Origin: Oscillospiraceae bacterium
Lineage (GTDB): Bacteria; Bacillota; Clostridia; Oscillospirales; CAG-272
Reading direction: 5' to 3'
Length of the DNA stretch: 51,686 nt
NCBI GenBank assembly: GCA_015063905.1
Contig: SVTF01000014.1
Location: forward strand, 1-51,686
The translations under genes and the position numbers were made by a program. This document shows positions 43,460 through 51,635 of the stretch, in pieces; within the stretch, counting starts at the first letter, position 1, and each line of letters opens with the position of its first letter. Below the pieces are notes generated by a model. It was not told the DNA's origin. It searched no databases and worked only from the letters and a program-made list of their open reading frames with translations.

Positions 43460-45133
43460 ATGAATATCACAGGTAACTTACTCAAAAGCATGGCGCTGTC
43501 GGGTGCGGCACTCCTCAGCAACAAAAAAGAAGAGATAAACAACTTAAACGTTTTCCCCGTGCCGGACGGGGATACGGGCATAAACATGAGCCTTACCATG
43601 AGCACTATCGCAAACACTCCCGATGATCTTTCTGTCGGCGAGAGTGCAGATAAGATAGCGGCACTCATGCTTCGCTCTGCGAGAGGAAACTCCGGAGCTA
43701 TACTTTCTTTGTTCTTCAGAGGAGTTGCAAAGGCTCTTAAGGGCGTGAACGAGGCAAAGTCTGGAGATCTTGTTGAGGCATTCAAGAGAGGTACTACCGA
43801 AGCATACCGCGCGGTCATGAAGCCCACAGAGGGAACGATCCTTACCGTTATGCGTATGAGTGGAGAGGCTGCGGAGGCGGCATATACCGCGAACAAGAGA
43901 ATAAGCGTAAAGAAGCTGTTTTCAGTCATAGAAAACGGTGCGGCTGACGCGTTGGCGCAAACTCCCGAGATGTTGCCCGTGCTTAAGCAGACGGGCGTTG
44001 TGGACGCCGGTGGATACGGATTTGTATGCGTACTTCAAGGTATGAGCGCGGCATTGGAGGGACGCCCCTACGTTGCCGAGCAGACCGATGATGCTTCCGA
44101 GAACCGTTCTTCAGCCGACTTTGGCGAATTCAATACCGAGGATATTAAGTTCAGCTACTGCACAGAGTGTATCGTTGATAAGAACGAAAAGTATCTTGGA
44201 GAGGATACGTCGGGTGAGCTTTACGAGTTTATTAAGAGCATTGGCGACAGTGCAGTATTTGTTGATGACGAGAGCATTATCAAGCTCCATATCCATACTA
44301 ATGATCCCGGCGCAGTGCTTACCAAGGCAATAGAGTTTGGTAGCCTTGCAACCGTCAAGATCGAAAACATGAAGAATCAGCACACCGAGCTTACAGGCGG
44401 TGAGTCCAAGGCGCAGAAGAGCGAGGAGCAGCCCGCAAAGGTCGAGGAGCCCAAGAGTCAGATCTCGGCTATCGAGAAGAAATACGGATTTGTCAGCGTA
44501 TGTATGGGTGACGGTGTAAGCAATATGTTTAAAGACATTGGCGCTGATAATATCATCACGGGCGGACAGACAATGAATCCTTCTACTCAGGATATCTTGA
44601 ATGCCGTAATGCAAACACCCGCGGAGATAGTATTCGTTCTTCCTAACAACAAGAATATCTGCATGGTCGCAAATCAGGCGGCAGAGATAGTGACAGACCG
44701 TAAGGTCGTGGTCATTCCCACGCACACCGTTCCTCAAGGAATGTCGGCAATGATCGCGTTCAATCCCGACGGAGAGCTTGACGATGTTATTAAGGAAATG
44801 AATTCTGCTATAGAGATGGTAACTTCCATGTCTGTTACGTTTGCGGTGAGAGATACCAAGATAGACCGATTCAGCATTAAGAAGGGACAGTTCTTAGGTC
44901 TTGTAGAAGGAAAGATCGCTTGCGTTACCAATGACAACTTCAGCTGCATGAAACAGCTTGCACGAGGAATGACGGGAGCGTCTTACGTTACCGTGTTCTA
45001 CGGTGAGGGAGTCAGTGAGGAGCAGGCAAACAAGGTTGCAGAAATGATAACAGAGCGAGTTGAGGGCTGCGAGGTAGCAATGCTTCCCGGCGGTCAGCCT
45101 CTGTATGATTTTATTATTTCCGTTGAACAGTGA
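43460..45133 (+). CDS. DAK2-domain fatty acid kinase (FakA/YloV-like)
   Basis: 557 residues from the ATG at 43460 (TTTGGAGAG upstream). The N-terminal kinase domain of dihydroxyacetone-kinase type shows NVFPVPDGDTGINM with the metal-binding aspartates, LRSARGNSGAILSLFFRG and DAGGYGFVCVL. A middle domain (KFSYCTECIV) and a C-terminal DegV-like domain (about 330-557) complete the FakA layout. It phosphorylates fatty acids held by FakB. Residues about 310-340 form a charged K/E/Q/S linker. Paired with the DegV gene upstream and ended by a strong terminator. Confidence 0.92.
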   Translation: MNITGNLLKSMALSGAALLSNKKEEINNLNVFPVPDGDTGINMSLTMSTIANTPDDLSVGESADKIAALMLRSARGNSGAILSLFFRGVAKALKGVNEAKSGDLVEAFKRGTTEAYRAVMKPTEGTILTVMRMSGEAAEAAYTANKRISVKKLFSVIENGAADALAQTPEMLPVLKQTGVVDAGGYGFVCVLQGMSAALEGRPYVAEQTDDASENRSSADFGEFNTEDIKFSYCTECIVDKNEKYLGEDTSGELYEFIKSIGDSAVFVDDESIIKLHIHTNDPGAVLTKAIEFGSLATVKIENMKNQHTELTGGESKAQKSEEQPAKVEEPKSQISAIEKKYGFVSVCMGDGVSNMFKDIGADNIITGGQTMNPSTQDILNAVMQTPAEIVFVLPNNKNICMVANQAAEIVTDRKVVVIPTHTVPQGMSAMIAFNPDGELDDVIKEMNSAIEMVTSMSVTFAVRDTKIDRFSIKKGQFLGLVEGKIACVTNDNFSCMKQLARGMTGASYVTVFYGEGVSEEQANKVAEMITERVEGCEVAMLPGGQPLYDFIISVEQ

Positions 45134-45147
45134 TCAAATAAGCAAAT

Positions 45148-45179
45148 AAAACACCGCCGACTGATGTCGGCGGTGTTTT
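45148..45179. terminator. Bidirectional terminator
   Basis: A 13-bp stem (45148-45160 with 45167-45179) with T-run, just after the fakA-like stop and 7 bp before the convergent DHHW gene stop. Confidence 0.9.
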
Positions 45180-45185
45180 TGTAAA

Positions 45186-46451
45186 TTAGTTTATTATGAG
45201 ATTCAATTCTTTGAGACGCGCGGATGTTGAAGTGTTGTTTACCACATTCAAAAACAATACGTCATCAATTCCGTTTTTCTCTACGAAATCAGCAAGATGT
45301 CCGTTCCAATAACGGTAATCGATTACGTAAACATGCTCGTAAGAGTCAACAAGGAAGGGAACAAAAGCATTTCCATATGACTCCTTAACGACCACGATTG
45401 AAGAACCGTCATCAATGTTTGGATTGTGTATCTCCGTTAGCGGGTTGTCGCCGCCGATAAAGCAGAGATATTTGTTTCCCGCGCTATATTTATCTGCCTT
45501 TGTATATACTACCGCGTATTCTGCCAATTTACTTCCACGGCTGTCATACACGGTTGCGTCATTGGTTCCGTTGGGAACAAAGGCTTCAACAAAATCGGGA
45601 TCGCTTTTCATAGCGGCAGGTTGCTTTGCTTCGGAATAAAACGTTCCAAGAAATCCGTTAAATTTCAACGGTTTGTAAGAACTGAGTTCATTGGGCTCAA
45701 TGCCTTTTTGCCTGCAAAAGCTAACGTATGAATAGTACGCGCCTCGCGCCGTCCAGTGATGATCGGTGCGGAAATACAGATACTCGTTGTTGTGAGCCTT
45801 GAGGATAGGTGTTACGTCAACGGGTGTTACGCTGTCCGAAAGATTGGAATACATATACTCTATTGCGTCGCTGCAGCTCGAAGCATTGTACTTTGCTATG
45901 GTATCTTTGGATAGCGCTATTTCGCAGTGCAGCGGAACGATCATATTGTAAACGTTTGCCTTTCCGTCAACCTGAGATGCGAACGTGTTTATCAAAGATA
46001 CGTACGAGTCGGAATTCTGTTTGTTAAAGAAATACAGCTGATATGCTGTGCTTCCGTTGAGATACAAGCCCTCAATACCCTGACCGCCACCGTCGTCGGT
46101 GGGATTGAATTCTATATCGGCAGGTCCGGAGGGAATATCGTCCGCATTGCCGCCGCCAACGATCTGCTCGTCCTTGATACCGTAGAGCTGATTAAACGTT
46201 GCGTTTGCCTGAATCATAGGCTCTCGCAAGGGATATGTGTCGGCAAACCAAAGGCTAACTTGTGAGGTGTATTCACCTGACAAAAAGGACTCAATGGTAA
46301 ATCTTGGAAATTTCGTAAGCTCACGCTTTTCATTTTCCGAAACCGCAGGACGAGCGAAAAACGCAAGTCCTATTATGCAAGCCACAACCATTATTGCAGA
46401 GAAGAGGACTATTTTTAGCTTCGAGCATTTCTGGGTGAATTTGTCATTCAT
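45186..46451 (-). CDS. DHHW/AlgX-AlgJ-like membrane-anchored protein
   Basis: 421 residues. A single N-terminal membrane anchor (about 13-33) is followed by an extracytoplasmic domain of the SGNH-like type found in AlgX/AlgJ and DHHW proteins: NEKRELTKFP after the anchor, the motif FRTDHHWTARGAY (Asp-His-His catalytic-type residues) and VVKESYGNAFVPFL, with the serine near the C-terminus. Such proteins receive or transfer acyl groups onto polysaccharides outside the membrane, together with an MBOAT protein. That partner is encoded 18 bp upstream in the same operon. Confidence 0.85.
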   Translation of the reverse strand: MNDKFTQKCSKLKIVLFSAIMVVACIIGLAFFARPAVSENEKRELTKFPRFTIESFLSGEYTSQVSLWFADTYPLREPMIQANATFNQLYGIKDEQIVGGGNADDIPSGPADIEFNPTDDGGGQGIEGLYLNGSTAYQLYFFNKQNSDSYVSLINTFASQVDGKANVYNMIVPLHCEIALSKDTIAKYNASSCSDAIEYMYSNLSDSVTPVDVTPILKAHNNEYLYFRTDHHWTARGAYYSYVSFCRQKGIEPNELSSYKPLKFNGFLGTFYSEAKQPAAMKSDPDFVEAFVPNGTNDATVYDSRGSKLAEYAVVYTKADKYSAGNKYLCFIGGDNPLTEIHNPNIDDGSSIVVVKESYGNAFVPFLVDSYEHVYVIDYRYWNGHLADFVEKNGIDDVLFLNVVNNTSTSARLKELNLIIN

Positions 46452-46469
46452 ATTAAAGGTCCCCTTTCA

Positions 46470-47915
46470 TCAGAATTGGAAATACAGGAACGGATTGTAG
46501 CTGTCGCCCGCGAGCGTGAACGCCGACAGAACGAGCAAGACTACGGGCATTGCCATCTCTGCCACCGTCCAGATGCGCAAAGTCAGTTGCTTTTTTGAGA
46601 AAAGCTTTTTGAGCGCGGGAATTATCGGTGTGCAAGCAACAATGGCTATTGCTAGGAAGAAAATATTGTTTTTGAAGGTCAATGACGTCTGAATATCAGA
46701 AAACCCTTGACCGTTTGAAACGAAAATATTGGCAACGGCTTGTCCAAGAGCCGAAAGATCGTTGAATTTAAACAGCATGGTGCTAAAGAACACTATTACA
46801 AGCGTTATGGTGATCCTTGCGGCACGCATATACCATACGGGTTGCTTTTTAGGCTTGAGCACGTATTTTTCAAGCACCAGGAATACAAACCAGTAAAGTC
46901 CCCAGAGAATGTAGTTCCAGTTGGCGCCGTGCCAAATTCCAGTTAGTGCCCACACCACAAACATATTGAAAATGTGTCGTGGAACGGAAACTCTGTTTCC
47001 ACCAAGAGGAATATAGACGTAGTCTCGGAAAAAAGTGGATAGCGAAATGTGCCATCTTCTCCAGAAATCCGTAACAGAGTCGGCTATGTAGGGATAGTTG
47101 AAGTTTTCCTTGTAGTGAAATCCTACCATGAGGCCCATGCCTATTGCCATATCGGAATAAGCCGAAAAATCAAGATAGAGCTGGAGCATGTAACAAAGCG
47201 AGCCCAAAAGCACGGCGGCGCTTGGGAGAGAAGCAATGCCGTCAGCTGTCATCATTAGTCCGTTTGAGGAGTTAAATATTTCGTCTACTATTGCTCCGCA
47301 TCCGTTTGCTAATATTGCTTTTTTTGCAAGTCCAGCGGCAAACCGTGAAACGCCTCGGCTCATATCCTCAAGCGAGAGTGTGCGATTTTCAATGTCATTG
47401 TTAACGTCGGCATAGCGCACGATAGGTCCCGCTATGCACTGATGGAATAGGGAAGCGTAAAGAAGAAGCAGCCAATACTTTTTTTGTGCCCCGACCTCTC
47501 CGCGATATACGTCTATGACGTATGAGATAAGCTGGAATGTGTAGAACGATATTCCTATGGGCAGCGCGATAGAGGGAACGACCGCCTGGATATTGAACAG
47601 TGTAAATGCCGTGGACATAAGCCAGCCGGTATATTTGAAAACGATAAGGATTGCAAGGCAGATAGCCGAGGTCACAATACATAGAGCAAGTCTTTGGCGT
47701 CTTTCAACGTTTTGATCGATAAGGATAGCGCCTATCCAGCAAATAAACGTCATAAGACACAGTAAAAGCACAAGCGCCGGACCGCCCCACGCATAAAAGA
47801 TGAGTGATGATACCAACAATATAATATTCCGTGTTTTCATCCGCTTTGCAAGAAAATATACCGCATAACAGATCACAAGAAAGAAGAATACAAAGAAAAG
47901 ACTCGAAAATACCAT
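46470..47915 (-). CDS. MBOAT-family O-acyltransferase (AlgI/DltB-like)
   Basis: 481 residues from the ATG at 47915 (ACGAGG upstream; longer readings are less likely because they start with a non-membrane segment and run into the promoter). About ten to twelve membrane segments. Family motifs include SYVIDVYRGEVGAQKKYW, YSDMAIGMGLMVGF, NYPYIADSVTDFWRRWHISLS and GIWHGANWNYILWG, which holds the catalytic histidine. It moves acyl groups across the membrane for O-acetylation of a surface polymer. With no dltACD genes nearby, the DHHW partner favours a polysaccharide over teichoic acid alanylation. Confidence 0.92.
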   Translation of the reverse strand: MVFSSLFFVFFFLVICYAVYFLAKRMKTRNIILLVSSLIFYAWGGPALVLLLCLMTFICWIGAILIDQNVERRQRLALCIVTSAICLAILIVFKYTGWLMSTAFTLFNIQAVVPSIALPIGISFYTFQLISYVIDVYRGEVGAQKKYWLLLLYASLFHQCIAGPIVRYADVNNDIENRTLSLEDMSRGVSRFAAGLAKKAILANGCGAIVDEIFNSSNGLMMTADGIASLPSAAVLLGSLCYMLQLYLDFSAYSDMAIGMGLMVGFHYKENFNYPYIADSVTDFWRRWHISLSTFFRDYVYIPLGGNRVSVPRHIFNMFVVWALTGIWHGANWNYILWGLYWFVFLVLEKYVLKPKKQPVWYMRAARITITLVIVFFSTMLFKFNDLSALGQAVANIFVSNGQGFSDIQTSLTFKNNIFFLAIAIVACTPIIPALKKLFSKKQLTLRIWTVAEMAMPVVLLVLSAFTLAGDSYNPFLYFQF

Positions 47916-47967
47916 ATAAACCTCGTATGTAAGCCATGAAATGAGACAACGCATATTACTTGTAATA

Positions 47968-47996
47968 ATTATAACATAATGTACAACACATTTCAA
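47968..47996 (-). promoter_or_regulatory. Promoter of the MBOAT/DHHW operon
   Basis: On the minus strand, TTGAAA (47991-47996), a 17-bp spacer and TATAAT (47968-47973), about 50 bp before the MBOAT start. Confidence 0.75.
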
Positions 47997-48045
47997 GAAA
48001 TGGGTGAAAATTTAGCAAAAAAATAACCAAATTTAGACATGTGCC

Positions 48046-48073
48046 TTGACAATGTAAAAAATGATGGTATAAT
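48046..48073 (+). promoter_or_regulatory. Promoter of the THF riboswitch/folT/folC transcript
   Basis: TTGACA (48046-48051), a 16-bp spacer and TATAAT (48068-48073). Confidence 0.8.
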
Positions 48074-48108
48074 TATTATTGAGTTTGAAAAAGCTCGAAT
48101 TTTGTTTT

Positions 48109-48208
48109 GGAAGAGTAAGGATCTTGGCGTCAAGTGCCGACGGGACGGGGAGTTGCCGGTCGGACGAAGAAACGCGTGTTTCGCGGTCATGGTCTTGCAT
48201 CCCGCTTC
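48109..48208 (+). ncRNA. Tetrahydrofolate (THF) riboswitch
   Basis: The leader matches the known THF aptamer in block order: GGAAGAGTA, GGCGTCAAGTGCCG, GGGACGGGGAGTTGCC, GGACGAAGAAACGCG, CGCGGTCATGGTCTTGCATCCCGC. Reduced folates should bind and lower expression of folT-folC. A stem that includes the folT Shine-Dalgarno sequence follows. Confidence 0.85.
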
Positions 48209-48233
48209 ATACGGCAAAGGAATCATTTTTTAT

Positions 48234-48279
48234 AAATCCTTCTTTCCTGCCATATGCTGTGAGGAAAGGAGATTTTTTT
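48234..48279 (+). promoter_or_regulatory. Expression platform of the THF riboswitch
   Basis: AAATC (48234-48238) and TTTCCT (48243-48248) can pair with GATTT (48271-48275) and AGGAAA (48262-48267). The stem encloses the folT Shine-Dalgarno AGGAAAGGAG and is followed by a T-run, so it could work as a terminator, a ribosome-site block, or both. Confidence 0.55.
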
Positions 48280-48843
48280 ATGAAAAAAGAGAAGAGTAAG
48301 AATCAGATCAGAATTTTTGGAAGCCTTCGCGTAATGGTCTTGTGCTCGGTATTCGTGGCAATAAGTATCGTTTGCGGAAAGTATCTTGCTATACGCGGCG
48401 GAGACGTTTTGCGCTTTAGCTTTGAAAATCTGCCAATAATTCTGGCGGGCATGGCATTTGGACCCGTTGCAGGTGCCGCGGTTGGAGTGGTAGCGGATCT
48501 TATAGGATGCATTCTTGTGGGATATGCGATCAATCCCATAATTACCTTAGCGGGTGCGCTTATTGGCGCTATCGGCGGAATAATGTTCCGTGTTTGCCGA
48601 AAGCTACCGTGGTGGTTATGCGTGACCTTGACTGTAACGGCGTGCCACACGATAGGCTCTGTGGTAGTAAAGACGATAGGACTTGCCGCATTTTATTCAA
48701 TGCCCATCTGGGAGCTTATGCTATGGCGTCTTCTCAACTATGTCATTATCGGCGTCATCGAGGGCGTACTGATATATATTTTGCTTAAAAATAAAGCGTT
48801 GCGCAAGCAGCTTTTGATGTATCGGGAGGAGGACGTTAAATGA
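48280..48843 (+). CDS. folT: Folate ECF transporter S component FolT
   Basis: 187 residues from the ATG at 48280 (AGGAAAGGAG upstream). Five to six membrane segments. The N-terminal region SLRVMVLCSVFVAISIVCGKYLAI and RFSFENLPIILAGMAFGPVAGAAVGVVADLIG is typical of the FolT/folate-binding S components, which work with a shared ECF module not present in the window. The THF riboswitch upstream and the folC gene overlapping its stop (ATGA) both support folate as substrate. Confidence 0.92.
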   Translation: MKKEKSKNQIRIFGSLRVMVLCSVFVAISIVCGKYLAIRGGDVLRFSFENLPIILAGMAFGPVAGAAVGVVADLIGCILVGYAINPIITLAGALIGAIGGIMFRVCRKLPWWLCVTLTVTACHTIGSVVVKTIGLAAFYSMPIWELMLWRLLNYVIIGVIEGVLIYILLKNKALRKQLLMYREEDVK

Positions 48844-50117
48844 CTTATTCCGAGGCAATCGAATATATACATTCGGTAAATTGGGTGTTCTGCAAGCCCG
48901 GACTTGATCGTGTAAGGGAGCTTTGCGCGGCAGTGGGAGATCCGCAGGACAAGTTAAAGTTTATACACGTCGCAGGCACTAACGGCAAGGGATCGTTCTG
49001 CGCTATGACAGATAGTGTTCTCCGCGAGGCAGGCTACAAGGTAGGACTTTTTACATCGCCTTATATTGTTGACTTCAACGAGAGAATGAGGATCAACGGT
49101 AAAAATATATCGGATGTTGAGCTTTGTGAGCTTGTTGAGTATATCAAGCCATATGCAGATAAGATGGAGGACAAGCCCACCGAGTTTGAGCTCATAACAG
49201 TGCTTGCTTTTCTTTATTTTGCAAGGCATAACTGTGACGTTGTAGTGCTTGAATGCGGACTTGGCGGCAGACTTGACGCCACCAATGTGATAGATACCGC
49301 AATATTGTCTGTAATTGTAGGCATCGCGCTCGACCATACGGCAATACTTGGGGACACAGTGGAAAAGATAGCCGCGGAAAAGGCGGGCATAATCAAAAAG
49401 GGAACGCCTCTTTTGTGGTGCGGACAGGATGAGGACGCAGAGCGTGTTATACTTGAAAAAGCCAACCGGAACGGTGTTTGCACATACAAAGCAGAACGCG
49501 ATACGCTCCGCGTGAATAAAATGACTCTTGAGGGCACTGATTTTGATTGCGGCGAGCGTAAGAATCTAAGGTTATCTCTGCTTGGCAGCTATCAGCCGTA
49601 TAATGCGGCAAATGCGCTTTGCGCCGTCGATATTTTAAGGCAGCTTGGATACAGCATTGATGAGGATGCTATAAGGCGTGGACTTTTGAGCGTTAAGTGG
49701 CCTTCGAGATTTGAGGTCATAAGCAAGGAGCCGTTGATAATCGCCGACGGGGGACACAATCCGGAGGGAATTGACGGGGCGGTAAATAGCATCAAAAGCT
49801 ATTTTAAAGACAGTAAAGTTGCGATCATAACGGGCGTTATGGCGGACAAGAATTATAAATATATGGCGGGCAGGATATCGGAGGTCGCAGAGGTAGTGTT
49901 TTGTATAAGACCTGACAACCCTCGGGCATTGTCAGCGGAGCAATATGCTTCAGTGTTTGAGTCGTATGGGATCTGCGCTGATGCTTGTGCTTCAGTGGAC
50001 GATGCGGTAAAGGCGGCAGTCAAATATTCTAAAGCTTGTGGCATACCGATCATCAGTCTTGGATCGCTCTATATGTATGGCGAAGTATTGAATGCGGTTA
50101 GAAAACACGTAAAATGA
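48840..50117 (+). CDS. folC: Folylpolyglutamate/dihydrofolate synthase
   Basis: 425 residues, normal length. The ATP-binding GTNGKGS is intact at residues 46-52, with AGYKVGLFTSPYIVDFNERM, ECGLGGRLDATNV, ALDHTAILGDTVEKIAAEKAGI, the central GSYQPYNAANALCAV and the C-terminal DGGHNPEG. It adds glutamate tails to folates, keeping imported folate in the cell, so coupling to folT makes sense. It overlaps the folT stop codon. A second, degenerate FolC-like protein is at 3502-4755. Confidence 0.96.
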   Translation: MTYSEAIEYIHSVNWVFCKPGLDRVRELCAAVGDPQDKLKFIHVAGTNGKGSFCAMTDSVLREAGYKVGLFTSPYIVDFNERMRINGKNISDVELCELVEYIKPYADKMEDKPTEFELITVLAFLYFARHNCDVVVLECGLGGRLDATNVIDTAILSVIVGIALDHTAILGDTVEKIAAEKAGIIKKGTPLLWCGQDEDAERVILEKANRNGVCTYKAERDTLRVNKMTLEGTDFDCGERKNLRLSLLGSYQPYNAANALCAVDILRQLGYSIDEDAIRRGLLSVKWPSRFEVISKEPLIIADGGHNPEGIDGAVNSIKSYFKDSKVAIITGVMADKNYKYMAGRISEVAEVVFCIRPDNPRALSAEQYASVFESYGICADACASVDDAVKAAVKYSKACGIPIISLGSLYMYGEVLNAVRKHVK

Positions 50118-50135
50118 TGTAAAAATATAAATAAA

Positions 50136-50219
50136 AGTGAGTTCGAAACCCTCCTCACTATAAATAAAACTAAGGAGCCGACGCAGCCTTCGTGCAAAGT
50201 CGGGCGGATATTACTCCGC
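50136..50219 (+). ncRNA. preQ1-type riboswitch before queT
   Basis: The sequence from about 50140 fits an H-type preQ1 pseudoknot: GTGAG pairs with CTCAC, the tail is TATAAATAAAACTAAGGAG, and GGAG can pair with CTCC in the loop side. Two further hairpins follow: CCGAC with GTCGG, then GCGGA with TCCGC (about 50203-50219). The first part resembles class I; the added stems recall the larger class III. Class is not settled. The gene after it is a preQ1 transporter. Confidence 0.65.
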
Positions 50220-50229
50220 GAAAATAGCC

Positions 50230-50766
50230 ATGAAAAAACAAATCAAAAGAAACAATGTTCAAAGAGTACGCTTTTTATGCACCGCGGCAATAATCGCCGC
50301 GCTTTACGTGGCATTGACGTACGTGTCTATGTTTCTCGGACTTGACAAAAACGCTATTCAGATACGATTTTCCGAAGCGCTTTGCGTTTTGGCGTTCGTG
50401 ACACCCGCCGCAGTCCCGGGAATGACCGTTGGATGTTTGCTTGCAAATATTCTCACGGGTTGTGCCCCGCTTGATATATTGCTTGGTCCAATAGCAACCT
50501 TTATCGGAGCTATAGGCGCCTACCTTATCGGAAAAATGCGGAATGTGAATGTGGCAAGATGGATATGTACCGTGCCGAATATTGTATCAAACACGGTCAT
50601 AGTAACGGTGGTGTGCTTTTTTTGCTACACGGCGCCCTCGGCTCAGACTTGGGAGATAGTGCCTTTTTACGCGGCTACTGTGTTTATTGGTGAGGTGATA
50701 TCGTGCGGGGTTATCGGAACCGTTCTTTTGCGCAGCAGTGAAAAAATATTATGCAGAATATGTTGA
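50230..50766 (+). CDS. queT: Queuosine precursor ECF transporter S component QueT
   Basis: 178 residues with five to six membrane segments. LCTAAIIAALYVALTYVSM, IQIRFSEALCVLAF and LANILTGCAPLDILLGPIATFIGAIGAYLIG match the QueT family, which imports a queuosine precursor (preQ1 or preQ0) with a shared ECF module. The riboswitch-like leader supports this. No Shine-Dalgarno sequence is seen within 20 bases of the ATG; the nearest AAGGAG is about 50 bases upstream in the riboswitch tail. The QueG-like gene at 13259-14092 may act in the same pathway. Confidence 0.88.
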   Translation: MKKQIKRNNVQRVRFLCTAAIIAALYVALTYVSMFLGLDKNAIQIRFSEALCVLAFVTPAAVPGMTVGCLLANILTGCAPLDILLGPIATFIGAIGAYLIGKMRNVNVARWICTVPNIVSNTVIVTVVCFFCYTAPSAQTWEIVPFYAATVFIGEVISCGVIGTVLLRSSEKILCRIC

Positions 50767-50790
50767 TTATTTTTTAGAGAGGAATATATC

Positions 50791-51525
50791 TTGAAGGACT
50801 TTTTCAACAAGAACAAAAAAATGATCGTCAACGGATTGTTGACACTTGGAATATTCATTGGAGTATCAGTTGTGTGCATGCTTATATTTTGGGCGTGCGG
50901 GATAATCTATTTCCAAGACGGCATGCAGTTTAATATGGACATATTTGATTCCTTCAAGAATTCTTGGACGGGATATGTCATGGTGGTGTTGCTTGAGGTG
51001 ATATTTACCACGCTATTGTGCTTTGTCCCGGGCGCGTCTATGATGTTTATTGTGGTGATACAAAATCTCTATTCCAACCCCTTTATAGCATTTGCGGTCG
51101 CATTTACGGGAGTGCTTTTGTCAAGCTTGTTTATGTACATATCGGGGCGCTTTGGCGGATATAATCTGTGTGTTAAGTTTTTGGGAAAAGAGGATTGCGA
51201 AAAGGCTACAAAGCTTTTGCGCAACAAGGGAACTGCGTTCTTTCCTTTGATGATGCTGTTTCCTGTTTTCCCGGACGACGCGCTTGTTATGATAGCGGGA
51301 ACTATGAAGATGAGTATGGCGTGGTTTATTCCGTCCATAATTGTTGGAAGAGGAATTGGAACAGCAACTATTGTTTTCGGACTATCCTTTATTCCTTTTG
51401 AATTGCTTACTACACCGTGGCATTGGATAGGCGCGATTGCGATATTCGCAGTCGTTGTAGTAGGACTGTTCTTCGGCGCATTCAAACTCAATAAATATAT
51501 GGAAAAAAGAAACAACTTGAAATAA
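50791..51525 (+). CDS. TVP38/DedA-like VTT-domain membrane protein
   Basis: 244 residues with a TTG start at 50791; GAGAGG lies eight bases upstream and no ATG fits better. About five to six membrane segments. The VTT-domain core is visible: FTTLLCFVPGASMMFIVV, FAVAFTGVLLSSLFMYISGRFGG, and FFPLMMLFPVFPDDALVMIAGTMKMSMAWF. Family members move phospholipid across membranes or affect envelope homeostasis; the lipid is unknown. It lies 24 bp after queT and is probably cotranscribed. Confidence 0.85.
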   Translation: MKDFFNKNKKMIVNGLLTLGIFIGVSVVCMLIFWACGIIYFQDGMQFNMDIFDSFKNSWTGYVMVVLLEVIFTTLLCFVPGASMMFIVVIQNLYSNPFIAFAVAFTGVLLSSLFMYISGRFGGYNLCVKFLGKEDCEKATKLLRNKGTAFFPLMMLFPVFPDDALVMIAGTMKMSMAWFIPSIIVGRGIGTATIVFGLSFIPFELLTTPWHWIGAIAIFAVVVVGLFFGAFKLNKYMEKRNNLK

Positions 51526-51527
51526 TC

Positions 51528-51558
51528 AAAAAACACCGCATCCGATGCGGTGTTTTTT
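51528..51558 (+). terminator. Terminator of the folT-folC-queT operon
   Basis: A stem of up to 15 bp (51528-51542 with 51544-51558) with flanking A6 and T6 runs, three bases after the last stop codon. Confidence 0.9.
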
Positions 51559-51593
51559 GTATAAATTGGGATTTATGGGGGCGAGGGACATAG

Positions 51594-51635
51594 GGGGAAG
51601 GGCGAACCTTTTTGCAAAAGATTTCGCCCTTCCCC
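51594..51635. repeat. GC-rich palindromic element, copy B
   Basis: A perfect 13-bp inverted repeat (51594-51606 with 51623-51635), GGGGAAGGGCGAA and its complement, with a CCTTTTTGCAAAAGA-type loop. The layout matches the element at 26028-26082. The last 125 bases of the window hold no gene. Confidence 0.6.

Noticed and set aside
48079-48279. N-terminal extension of folT into the leader
   Set aside because: It would translate through the THF riboswitch; the ATG at 48280 has a strong ribosome binding site and fits FolT length.
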